A stretch of DNA of 5,527 nt from contig JAHJSO010000065.1 in NCBI GenBank assembly GCA_018830385.1, positions 1 through 5,527 of the forward strand, written 5' to 3'. The first letter of the stretch is position 1. Each line of letters begins with the position of its first letter. Shown here piece by piece: positions 1-5,527 of the stretch. The DNA is from Elusimicrobiota bacterium. Lineage in GTDB: Bacteria; Elusimicrobiota; Endomicrobiia; CG1-02-37-114; JAHJSO01. The position numbers and the translations under genes were made by a program. The notes below the pieces were generated by a model. The model saw only the letters and a list, made by a program, of their open reading frames with translations, was not told the DNA's origin and did no database searches.

Positions 1-2
1 TA

Positions 3-6
3 TCCT
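3..6 (-). promoter_or_regulatory. Shine-Dalgarno site for the next gene (probably mnhF)
   Basis: AGGA in the coding sense overlaps the mnhE TAG stop. Other sites in this operon (AAAGGA before mnhD, AAGGA before the 630-aa gene) have the same shape and sit over the previous stop. The start codon it would serve lies outside the window; mnhF is the expected identity from Mrp gene order. Confidence 0.5.
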
Positions 7-499
7 ATTCAAAAATCTTTTCCAGAATGTTTTCAAACTTTCTGACTATAATCTCTGTTGCTTTTTCAATATCCTCGGAAACAACCCATATCCAGTGGAT
101 ATATAAATAACCATTTTCTTTGTCAACATCAATTGTAAATGTGCCGGGCGTAAGTGTGATTGAATTTGCAAGATAGGTAAGTGCCGCATCGCTTTTGAGT
201 CGGGTTTTTACTTTAACAATTCCCGGTTTTATCGGCAGCCCCGGATGAATGACCCTGTAAGCCACATCCATGTTCGCTTTTATCATTTCCCATATAAGAA
301 CCAAAACATAATAGACCAGCCACAGATACCTGACCGGCTGTTTAAACTTCCACGGGTTCTGCGCAAAAAGGTCGCCGACCGCCCATGCGACAAACAAACT
401 GACCAGCAGTCCAATTGAGATGTGCTGCCAGTCAACCGCCCAGGTTAAACCCAGCCATACGACAAACGATAGGATAAAAGAAACAATTCTACTTTTCAT
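5..499 (-). CDS. mnhE: MnhE/MrpE-family antiporter subunit (MbhA-like), 164 aa
   Basis: A MnhE-family subunit of typical length. Hydrophobic segments near 3-20, 25-43 and 56-75 anchor it in the membrane, followed by a soluble C-terminal domain (about 76-164). The best diagnostic stretch is SDAALTYLANSITLTPGT (103-120), preceded by PGIVKVKTRLK; NSITLTPGT is strongly conserved in MrpE/MbhA. MrpE is an accessory subunit that stabilises the antiporter complex and, together with F and G, forms the end of the membrane arm. The start ATG overlaps the mnhD stop (ATGA), and the sequence upstream (GAAAATATTAA) holds no good Shine-Dalgarno, so translation probably depends on ribosomes finishing mnhD. 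Its own stop (TAG) lies at 5-7, with an AGGA overlapping it that points to a following gene beyond the window. Confidence 0.95.
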   Translation of the reverse strand: MKSRIVSFILSFVVWLGLTWAVDWQHISIGLLVSLFVAWAVGDLFAQNPWKFKQPVRYLWLVYYVLVLIWEMIKANMDVAYRVIHPGLPIKPGIVKVKTRLKSDAALTYLANSITLTPGTFTIDVDKENGYLYIHWIWVVSEDIEKATEIIVRKFENILEKIFE

Positions 500-2001
500 T
501 TAATATTTTCAAACACAGCCTTGCTATATCCAACTCCATTTTTTAGAACTTCAACTGCCGGGTCAAGAAAAACCGACCTTAACTGTGGTAGCAAAAGTAG
601 TCCCAGTGCTATACAAATGCAGGATAGAACAATCATTGAAACGCACATCAGCACTGGCGACTCCTTAATGTTTTCCCACCTGACAGGCAATTTGCCAAAG
701 AATACCAATTTCTGCAATTTCAAATAGTATGCCAGTGTGACTATACTTACTAAAATCGCAACAAAAGCGCCTGCCCAGTGTTTTGACTCAACAGCAGCAA
801 AAATAATAACTAATTTGCTCCAGAAACCGCCAAGAGGAGGCACGCCTGCAATTGACATAGAGCCAATCAACGAAGTATTAGCGGTGACAGGCATCTTTTC
901 TCTTAATCCACCTAATTGGTCTAAATCGCGGACATTGTCTGTTGCATAGACAACTGAGCCGGCGTTCAAAAACATTAGTGCTTTTGCAACTGCATGATTG
1001 ATTAAATGAAACAGCCCCGCAAATATCCCTAACGGTGTTCCCAACCCAAATGCAAAGACGATATATCCCACCTGGCTGATAGTTGAATATGCAAGAAGTC
1101 GTTTAAGGTCTTTCTGATAAATAGCAAGTAATGCACCGAGGACCATAGAAATAAGCCCGAGGACAAGTAAGACCCTGCCCCCCCCAGCGACTCCTAAAAC
1201 ATTGTAGAATATACGCACAAGTGCATAGATACCAAGTGACTTTATTAACACGCCCGACAACATTGCCGAAATCGGTGCCGGTGCAGAGGGATGAGCATCC
1301 GGCAGCCAGGAGTGAAAAGGTACAATCGCTGATTTCAATCCAAAACCAAGCAAGAACAGAATAAAAACAAAGTTTATCAAATTGGCGTTTGGTTTAGCGA
1401 CAAGCGTTCGGGAAATATCTGCCATATTCAGTGTGGACGTGTAAGAATACAACAAGCCGATACCTACTAAAATAAACAGGGAAGCGACACTGCTCATAAC
1501 AGCGTATTTAAAAGACGCCTCCAGTTCTTCTCCCTCGGTACCAAATGCAACAAGCGCATAAGATGAAATTGCACCAATCTCAAGCCAGACAAAAAGATTA
1601 AACATATCGCCGGTAATCACAGCCCCGTTCATTCCCGTCAACATCAAAAGAAAAAGTGTGTAGTATTTCCATTTATCCGTATATTTTTCCATATATGAAA
1701 TGGAAAAAATTGTAGACATTAAAGCAACAACATTTACAGTAACAAGCATAAGGACAGTCAAACCATCAACAACAAATACAATACCAAATGGTGGTATCCA
1801 TCCACCCATCTTATAGACCAGAACTTCTTTTAGCCCGATGAATGAAAATGACAAAAGGACAAGTATAGCGGGGACTAAACTTCCAAGAAAATCACTTATT
1901 TTGCTGGATGTTTTTCCAAGTAGAGAACTTAAAAACGCCCCGGCAAGCGGCACCGCAACAAAAAGTGGCAGAATACTACAACTTTCTTTAGCGCAGAACA
2001 T
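496..2001 (-). CDS. mnhD: MnhD/MrpD-family ion-translocating antiporter subunit (MbhH-like), 501 aa
   Basis: A 14-helix-type antiporter subunit of the NuoL/M/N family and of MrpD length. All expected channel residues are present: Glu141 in TM5 (FNLFVWLEIGAISSYAL), Lys223 in TM7 (GFGLKSAIVPFHSWLPDAHP), Lys254 in TM8 (LIKSLGIYALVR), the DLKRLLAYSTISQVGY block (298-313), His332/His336 (FHLINHAVAK) and Lys396 in TM12 (GGFWSKL). The AHPSAPAPISAMLSG run after the TM7 lysine is characteristic of MrpD/MbhH. It should pump H+ or exchange H+/Na+ in response to hydrogenase turnover. Unlike the 630-aa paralogue in the same operon it keeps the TM5 Glu. The N-terminus has two early cysteines (Cys3, Cys8). 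A run of eight G encodes Gly273-Gly275. The ATG has AAAGGA 7 bases upstream, overlapping the end of mnhC; the TGA overlaps the mnhE start. Confidence 0.95.
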   Translation of the reverse strand: MFCAKESCSILPLFVAVPLAGAFLSSLLGKTSSKISDFLGSLVPAILVLLSFSFIGLKEVLVYKMGGWIPPFGIVFVVDGLTVLMLVTVNVVALMSTIFSISYMEKYTDKWKYYTLFLLMLTGMNGAVITGDMFNLFVWLEIGAISSYALVAFGTEGEELEASFKYAVMSSVASLFILVGIGLLYSYTSTLNMADISRTLVAKPNANLINFVFILFLLGFGLKSAIVPFHSWLPDAHPSAPAPISAMLSGVLIKSLGIYALVRIFYNVLGVAGGGRVLLVLGLISMVLGALLAIYQKDLKRLLAYSTISQVGYIVFAFGLGTPLGIFAGLFHLINHAVAKALMFLNAGSVVYATDNVRDLDQLGGLREKMPVTANTSLIGSMSIAGVPPLGGFWSKLVIIFAAVESKHWAGAFVAILVSIVTLAYYLKLQKLVFFGKLPVRWENIKESPVLMCVSMIVLSCICIALGLLLLPQLRSVFLDPAVEVLKNGVGYSKAVFENIK

Positions 2002-2005
2002 TTAT

Positions 2006-2347
2006 TTATCCTTTAAGTCGGGTTATTTCCCTTATATCATAAGTTTTATATTTCTCGTATATTTTCAATGCAATGGCAACTATCAGACAGGTCACTGCAA
2101 GACCAATTACAATCGCGGTAAGTATAAGCGCCTGCGGAATCGGGTCAACCATCCGGGCGGGCGTCTCGTCCAGAGACGAAAATATCGGTACTATTCCCCC
2201 GTGCTTGTAGCCAATCAGTGTAAAAAACAAATTCACGGAATATTCCATTATGCACAGTCCGATAATAATTTTAATAAGATTTCTTTTGATCATAATTGCG
2301 TATAACCCGACACAAAAAAGTATAAGACAAAGAATATATTCTGTCAT
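2006..2347 (-). CDS. mnhC: MnhC/NuoK-family antiporter subunit (MbhG-like), 113 aa
   Basis: A three-helix membrane protein of the NuoK/MnhC family and of usual length. Helix 2 contains Glu35 in a GLCIMEYSVNLFF setting, matching the buried glutamate of NuoK helix 2 that takes part in proton transfer. The third helix starts with DPIPQALILTAIVIG (68-82), the diagnostic MnhC motif (DPLPQALVLTAIVIG in classical Mrp), which separates it from true complex I NuoK. The C-terminus is a short basic cytoplasmic tail. The gene begins inside the mnhB stop (ATGA overlap) with GGTGAG 5 bases upstream. Its last codons contain the AAAGGA site used by mnhD, 4 bases further on, so B, C and D look translationally linked. 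In the complex it sits between MnhB and MnhD. Confidence 0.94.
   Translation of the reverse strand: MTEYILCLILFCVGLYAIMIKRNLIKIIIGLCIMEYSVNLFFTLIGYKHGGIVPIFSSLDETPARMVDPIPQALILTAIVIGLAVTCLIVAIALKIYEKYKTYDIREITRLKG
2009..2014 (-). promoter_or_regulatory. Ribosome binding site of mnhD
   Basis: AAAGGA sits in the last two sense codons of mnhC, 7 bases before the ATG at 2001, an ideal spacing. It is the best site in the operon and fixes the mnhD start. Confidence 0.7.
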
Positions 2348-2844
2348 TTTTTCTCACCGTCGCCAGCGGCGTCCCCATTCATTTTCAAAAATGTTAGTGC
2401 AACAAAAATCGCAAAAAGACCTGCTCCAACTTTCAGACATATCGCAATATTACACAGCGGGATTATCCCGGCGCTGAAAAGTGCAAATGGTCTGCCTATG
2501 TACTCAACAAGTGTCTCTGTAGTGTCCACCCGACGAAAGAAATTGTAAAAGAAATAACCGGTAGTAAGTCCCATAAAAGCAATCAATAAAAACATAATTG
2601 CCCCCAGCCCTTCCAGAATTCCAGCGGCTTTCTCAGACATTTTTTTAATCGCTGTTTCTCTGCCAAAGGCAAGCATTAAATGTACAAAAGAAAGAGCGAC
2701 TATCACTCCACCGGCAAAACCACCACCCGGGGTCAGGTGACCATGCAGAACAATATAAATACCAAAAAGCAAAATCAAGCCGACTGTATATCTTGTGATT
2801 GTCTTTACAATAAGTGTCATTCCATGCTCGGGTCTTTTAACCAT
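2344..2844 (-). CDS. mnhB: MnhB/MrpB-family antiporter subunit (MbhF-like), 166 aa
   Basis: A four-helix membrane subunit of the MnhB domain family. The signature HGHLTPGGGFAGG (34-46) follows the first helix, and FSAGIIPLCNIAICLKVGAG (123-142) lies in the last part; both are hallmark MnhB/MbhF segments. The C-terminus ends in a short polar tail (156-166). In Mrp and MBH complexes MrpB packs with MrpC and is needed for Na+ transport, though its exact part is not settled. The start is uncertain: the ATG at 2844 has AAGGA at a long 13-base spacing, while a second ATG at residue 9 (first base 2820) fits the usual MnhB beginning (MxLIVKTxTR) but has a poorer site. I keep the longer form. The stop overlaps the mnhC start by four bases (ATGA), implying coupled translation. 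Confidence 0.93.
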   Translation of the reverse strand: MVKRPEHGMTLIVKTITRYTVGLILLFGIYIVLHGHLTPGGGFAGGVIVALSFVHLMLAFGRETAIKKMSEKAAGILEGLGAIMFLLIAFMGLTTGYFFYNFFRRVDTTETLVEYIGRPFALFSAGIIPLCNIAICLKVGAGLFAIFVALTFLKMNGDAAGDGEKK

Positions 2845-2853
2845 TTTTTTTCT

Positions 2854-3378
2854 TTATTCCTTGCTCTTGCGACCTATTTTCCTTACAACCGCCAGAACCC
2901 CTATCACTGCTGTAAAAAGAACTGTCGCCTCACCCAGGGTATCCAGTGCACGATAGTCCAGGATAATACTCGTTACTACATTCGCTGCCCCTGTCTCCTT
3001 CAGGGATTGCATAAGATACCTGCCCGCAACACCAATGATGGGGCTTCCAAACCTTGGAATCTCAAGAAGGGATTTATATGCAAAAATCAAAAAAATTCCC
3101 AGGCAGATAACCACTGCTGAAGTTCCGATAAACCTTCTTTCCCGAACAGCGGATGCGCCATTTTTTATTCCAACCGCCCTGATTAAAATTATCAAAGACA
3201 AAATCTCAACAACAAGTTGGACAATCGCTAAATCAGGCGCCTGTAAAAACAAAAAGGCGATTGACAGCCCCAGTCCGACCGCACCCACTGACACAACTGC
3301 ACCGAGGAGGTCAACTGACTCAACTGCAATTACAGCAGCAATTATCATAAAAACAATTAAAATTTGAATTTGTAACAT
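2854..3378 (-). CDS. MbhD-MbhE fused protein (DUF4040; equals MrpA C-terminal domain, 174 aa)
   Basis: A small membrane protein with about five helices (near 3-19, 23-45, 49-69, 85-103 and 148-166). The first half matches the DUF4040/MbhD type: DLLGAVVSVGAVGLGLSIAF, then QAPDLAIVQLVVE with a membrane-embedded Glu60. The second half matches MbhE and the end of MrpA: NVVTSIILDYRALDTLGEAT (133-152), with Asp141, Asp146 and Glu150. In Pyrococcus Mbh these are two proteins and in bacterial MrpA both are fused to the end of the NuoL-like part; here they are fused to each other but not to NuoL. Five helices is the number MrpA carries after its NuoL-like part. In MBH/Mrp structures these helices sit between the antiporter-like subunits and help form the ion path, so the role is structural plus ion transfer (inference). 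The gene starts 43 bases after the 630-aa gene with its own AGGG site and ends 9 bases before mnhB. Confidence 0.9.
   Translation of the reverse strand: MLQIQILIVFMIIAAVIAVESVDLLGAVVSVGAVGLGLSIAFLFLQAPDLAIVQLVVEILSLIILIRAVGIKNGASAVRERRFIGTSAVVICLGIFLIFAYKSLLEIPRFGSPIIGVAGRYLMQSLKETGAANVVTSIILDYRALDTLGEATVLFTAVIGVLAVVRKIGRKSKE
2858..2862 (-). promoter_or_regulatory. Ribosome binding site of mnhB, long spacing
   Basis: AAGGA falls in the last codons of the preceding gene, 13 bases before the chosen ATG at 2844; the spacer is nearly all A. This is longer than the optimum, so mnhB may be translated more weakly or start at the second ATG (first base 2820). Confidence 0.5.
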
Positions 3379-3384
3379 AAATTA

Positions 3385-3388
3385 CCCT
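3385..3388 (-). promoter_or_regulatory. Ribosome binding site of the MbhD-MbhE fused gene
   Basis: AGGG (in TTTAGGGTAATTT) lies 6 bases before the ATG at 3378, inside the only gap of note in the operon (43 bases). It shows that the 174-aa protein is independently started rather than being a frameshifted tail of the 630-aa protein. Confidence 0.7.
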
Positions 3389-3421
3389 AAATTAAACCCG
3401 TGCCCCAAAGTTTTCTGCTGT

Positions 3422-5314
3422 TCATCTTGCAATTACAAACAACAGAATTACAACCCCCACAATACACCATGTTATATAAGTGTGCAGATTACCTGTGTGA
3501 AGAAAAGATAAAATTCCTGCAAAGAACAGAACAATGTTTTTTCCCCAGTTATAGATATCAAACGTTTTTCTTTCGGCAAGATAATACATAACCTTAAAAA
3601 ATGGAATATCCCTTATTGTCTGATAAAAATCAACCCCGGTCACGCGGACATCCTCAGGAAGTGATTCTCCACCGATAAAAACGCTTTCTTTTCTAATTTT
3701 TGAACCCGCTATCCGTCCAATCAGATATATAACAAAACCAAGGACAATTCCTATAACCATAAGTGTCGTGGCAATGCCCGGCTGCCACACCCCTGAAAAT
3801 TGCACACCCGGGACTGCCGGTAAAATAAAATATTTAAGCGGGAATTGAAATGCAAACACACCAAAAACCACACAGAGGACTGCCAAAATAATTTGTGGAA
3901 CCCATTTTGTCCAATGGGTTTCCCCGGATACAGCCCCGCCGGCACCTGCGGTCCCGGGAGTGCCCCGCTTTCCTCCCTGCCCCAGGAAAACGGCATGCAT
4001 CACCTTCATAAAACTTGCCAGGGTGAGTGCGGAACCAAACATTGCAGCAGCAAGAAATATTACCTGCAAAACACCGCCCGACGGAAACCCTGCAATTATC
4101 CCCTGATAAATCATCCATTTGGAAACAAAACCATTGAAAGGCGGCACACCTGAAATTGAAAGTGATGCAATAAGTGCCGCTACAAATGTCAAAGGCATTA
4201 ATTTCGCAAGCCCTCCTAACTTATCCAGGTCGGAAGTGCCCGTTTTATCTTCAACCGAACCGCCACACAGGAACAGGCAGGACTTATAAATTGCATGATT
4301 GAGCATGTGGAATAAACCTCCCGCTATGCCAACGGGAACACCTGTGCCTATTCCCAAAACCATATAGCCAACCTGTGAAACCGCATGGTAGGAGAGGAGT
4401 TTTTTCAAATCGTGCTGGACCATCGCCATAAAAACAGCGGCAACAATGGTAATTGCGCCGACTAACATCAATAAAATCATCATTGACTGGTTCAGTTTGA
4501 ATACATTAAGACACAAGCGTGCCAATAAATAAATGCCGAGGAGTTTATCCAGAGAAGCTGGCAGAAACGCCGTCACGGGCACGCGGGTAACTTCAGCCAT
4601 GTCGGGTATCCACGTATGAAAGGGCATCGCCCCCGCCTTTGCGAAAGAGGCAACCGCCAGGCACAGGAAAGCAACAATTGCAAGCCGGCCGCCCGGCTGC
4701 CATAAACCTAACGGAACGTTAATTTGGGTTATCCGGAACGCCTTGATTGAATTCAGGGTAAGCCCCGCGCCCGAACCTTCAACTGAAATGAACCACAATA
4801 TTGCAATGCCAATCAACATAACTGCGTCCGAACCGCCTACTATTATGAAGGTTTTCTTGGCGGCGGTGGTGGCTTTCTCCCCTGAAAGCCCTATCAAAAG
4901 GTATAAAGTTAGACCGAGAAAACCCCAGAAAACTACGAGTAAAACAATGTTGTTGCTCACTACTGCGGCAAGCGAGGCGGACAATGTTATCAGTATATAC
5001 CCGAAATACCTGGATTCAAAATTATCCCTGAATGAATACAGTACAGTCAAAAGGCCGAACAGACCGATGGCAGGGACAATAAACCTGTTGACCGCGTCAA
5101 TCAAAAAGATGTCGTTTGAAACGTTCTGCCCGCCGATGAAAATAAGGCAGGACAAATAAAAGGTTACAGCGGTCGCCGCAATGGAAATTATTTTTGCAAA
5201 CAAACTCCCCTGTCCTTTTTGCTGCTGCTCCTGTCCTTTTTGCCGGGGATGGAGGAGCAATGTAATTCCTACTATAAAAGGTACTAATATCAGGAGATAT
5301 AACTGGTCTATCAT
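3422..5314 (-). CDS. NuoL/MrpA-N-terminal-like proton-translocating membrane subunit (630 aa)
   Basis: A polytopic inner-membrane subunit of the complex I/Mrp antiporter family (proton-conducting membrane transporter domain, roughly residues 120-410). Visible ion-path residues are Asp163 in TM6, Lys226 (FAKAGAMPFHTWIPD), Lys257 in TM8, the HDLKKLLSYHAVSQVGYM block (301-318), His336/His340 (FHMLNHAIYK) and Lys399 in TM12 (NGFVSKW). The TM5 motif that normally reads FWE reads FWG here (Gly131), so the conserved glutamate is absent. The C-terminal 170 residues hold further membrane segments and a VDFYQTIRDIPFFK...FDIYNW stretch (561-590) before a last TM (about 608-628), like the lateral helix and final helix of NuoL. 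At 630 aa it is longer than MrpD-type proteins (about 500) and close to NuoL or the N-terminal part of MrpA. Two low-complexity loops (25-35 and 446-464) look variable. The ATG is preceded by AAGGA with 9-base spacing inside the end of the hydrogenase gene. It probably moves H+ or Na+, coupled to the hydrogenase. Confidence 0.92.
   Translation of the reverse strand: MIDQLYLLILVPFIVGITLLLHPRQKGQEQQQKGQGSLFAKIISIAATAVTFYLSCLIFIGGQNVSNDIFLIDAVNRFIVPAIGLFGLLTVLYSFRDNFESRYFGYILITLSASLAAVVSNNIVLLVVFWGFLGLTLYLLIGLSGEKATTAAKKTFIIVGGSDAVMLIGIAILWFISVEGSGAGLTLNSIKAFRITQINVPLGLWQPGGRLAIVAFLCLAVASFAKAGAMPFHTWIPDMAEVTRVPVTAFLPASLDKLLGIYLLARLCLNVFKLNQSMMILLMLVGAITIVAAVFMAMVQHDLKKLLSYHAVSQVGYMVLGIGTGVPVGIAGGLFHMLNHAIYKSCLFLCGGSVEDKTGTSDLDKLGGLAKLMPLTFVAALIASLSISGVPPFNGFVSKWMIYQGIIAGFPSGGVLQVIFLAAAMFGSALTLASFMKVMHAVFLGQGGKRGTPGTAGAGGAVSGETHWTKWVPQIILAVLCVVFGVFAFQFPLKYFILPAVPGVQFSGVWQPGIATTLMVIGIVLGFVIYLIGRIAGSKIRKESVFIGGESLPEDVRVTGVDFYQTIRDIPFFKVMYYLAERKTFDIYNWGKNIVLFFAGILSFLHTGNLHTYITWCIVGVVILLFVIAR
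5209..5243. repeat. Two 14-bp direct repeats, 21-bp period, in coding sequence
   Basis: CCTGTCCTTTTTGC occurs at 5209-5222 and again at 5230-5243. The 21-base period keeps frame and gives the repeated peptide QKGQ at residues 25-28 and 32-35 of the 630-aa subunit, in the polar loop after its first membrane helix. It looks like a small in-frame duplication. Confidence 0.85.
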
Positions 5315-5317
5315 TTT

Positions 5318-5527
5318 TTAATATCCTTTTGTCTTTTCTGCAGACCGCCGTATGCTATCCGTTTTTTCCTGTGAAATTTTTATTAAATCATCGCCGGTTA
5401 AAATTCTTTTGTTTGTTTTTGTGTCAATTACAGCGCACCTTTCAGTGCAACAGTAACACGGGTCAACCGCGGCAAGCGTTATTGCTGCGTCGGAGATTGT
5501 CCCCCTAATAGCCGCCACTTCGTTTGA
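5318..5527 (-). CDS. Group 4 [NiFe] hydrogenase large subunit, C-terminal fragment (5' end outside window)
   Basis: This is the last 69 codons of a gene whose start lies beyond the right edge; the reading frame is open to the window end, so the in-frame GTG at 5516-5518 is not a real start. The fragment carries DPCYCCTER (coding bases 5464-5438), the C-terminal CxxC that, with an N-terminal CxxC not in view, holds the Ni-Fe centre. Arg rather than His at the end of DPCxxCxxR is typical of group 4 enzymes (Ech, Hyc/Hyf, Coo, Mbh). It excludes NuoD of respiratory complex I, which lacks these cysteines. A 39-residue tail follows the Arg; HycE has a comparable tail removed by the HycI protease after that Arg, so similar processing is possible here but unproven. 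The residue between the two ligand cysteines, usually Ser or similar, is Cys, and another Cys follows the Arg. The stop (TAA) lies 3 bases before the next start, so the two genes are surely cotranscribed. Exact subgroup (4b, 4d, 4e or other) cannot be told from this piece. Confidence 0.9.
   Translation of the reverse strand, partial: SNEVAAIRGTISDAAITLAAVDPCYCCTERCAVIDTKTNKRILTGDDLIKISQEKTDSIRRSAEKTKGY
5324..5328 (-). promoter_or_regulatory. Ribosome binding site of the 630-aa subunit gene
   Basis: AAGGA lies within the last codons of the hydrogenase large subunit gene, 9 bases before the ATG at 5314. It supports this start and ties the hydrogenase and antiporter parts into one transcript. 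Confidence 0.7.

Noticed and set aside
521..949. Plus-strand open frames (68 and 70 aa)
   Set aside because: They lie antisense inside mnhD, show no family resemblance and no convincing start site.
1838..3367. Several plus-strand open frames of 75-155 aa opposite mnhD, mnhC, mnhB and the 174-aa gene
   Set aside because: All are shadows of strongly recognisable minus-strand membrane protein genes and have atypical composition.
3379..3421. Possible frameshift splitting a single mrpA gene into the 630-aa and 174-aa genes
   Set aside because: The first gene ends with a complete terminal helix and stop, there are 43 bases between, and the second has its own AGGG site and ATG. One base change would not rejoin them cleanly, so separate genes are more likely.
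3751..4153. Minus- and plus-strand frames of 81-102 aa in other registers of the 630-aa gene
   Set aside because: They overlap conserved coding sequence of the antiporter-like subunit and have no recognisable domain.
4743..5159. Plus-strand 138-aa open frame
   Set aside because: Antisense to the conserved TM3-TM6 region of the 630-aa subunit; no independent coding evidence.
5318..5518. A 66-aa stand-alone protein starting at the GTG at 5518
   Set aside because: The frame is open upstream to the window end and the sequence is the C-terminal end of a hydrogenase large subunit; the GTG is internal.
496..5527. Respiratory complex I (nuo) operon
   Set aside because: The MnhB and MnhE families, the MnhC DPIPQAL motif and the nickel-binding DPCxxCxxR are not complex I features.
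1..5527. CRISPR array, tRNA/rRNA, insertion sequence, riboswitch or intrinsic terminator
   Set aside because: No regular spaced repeats, RNA gene signatures, transposase motifs or hairpin followed by a T run were seen, and coding sequence fills nearly the whole window.

Overview
The window is one uninterrupted block of genes, all on the minus strand, so transcription runs from high to low coordinates. At the right edge is the 3' end of a gene for a group 4 (membrane-bound, energy-converting) [NiFe] hydrogenase large subunit, recognised by its C-terminal DPCxxCxxR nickel-ligand motif. Six complete genes follow with almost no space between them. They encode the membrane arm: a 630-aa NuoL/MrpA-like ion-translocating subunit, a 174-aa protein equal to the C-terminal part of MrpA (MbhD plus MbhE fused), MnhB, MnhC, MnhD and MnhE. 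The sequence stops right after the mnhE stop codon. A Shine-Dalgarno-like AGGA overlaps that stop, so another gene (by family order, mnhF) probably starts just outside.

The layout is informative. The membrane genes lie in the order of a bacterial Mrp Na+/H+ antiporter operon, A-B-C-D-E-(F-G), except that MrpA is carried by two separate genes (630 + 174 = 804 aa, about the size of a normal MrpA). A nearly complete Mrp antiporter is therefore placed directly behind a hydrogenase catalytic subunit. By analogy with archaeal MBH and MBS complexes, the likely role is to couple H2 production or uptake with a low-potential donor (ferredoxin or formate; the partner genes are not visible) to H+/Na+ movement across the membrane. 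There are two full antiporter-like channels, the 630-aa subunit and MnhD. The 630-aa one lacks the family's conserved TM5 glutamate, while MnhD keeps all the expected ion-path residues.

The organism is an anaerobe, probably an uncultivated bacterium: AGGA-type ribosome binding sites, ATG starts, tight operon packing with ATGA overlaps, and moderate, slightly AT-rich composition. Phylum cannot be decided from this window and an archaeon is not excluded. There are no RNA genes, mobile elements, CRISPR arrays or visible terminators, and no gene-free stretch longer than about 45 bases. The promoter must lie upstream, beyond the right edge.
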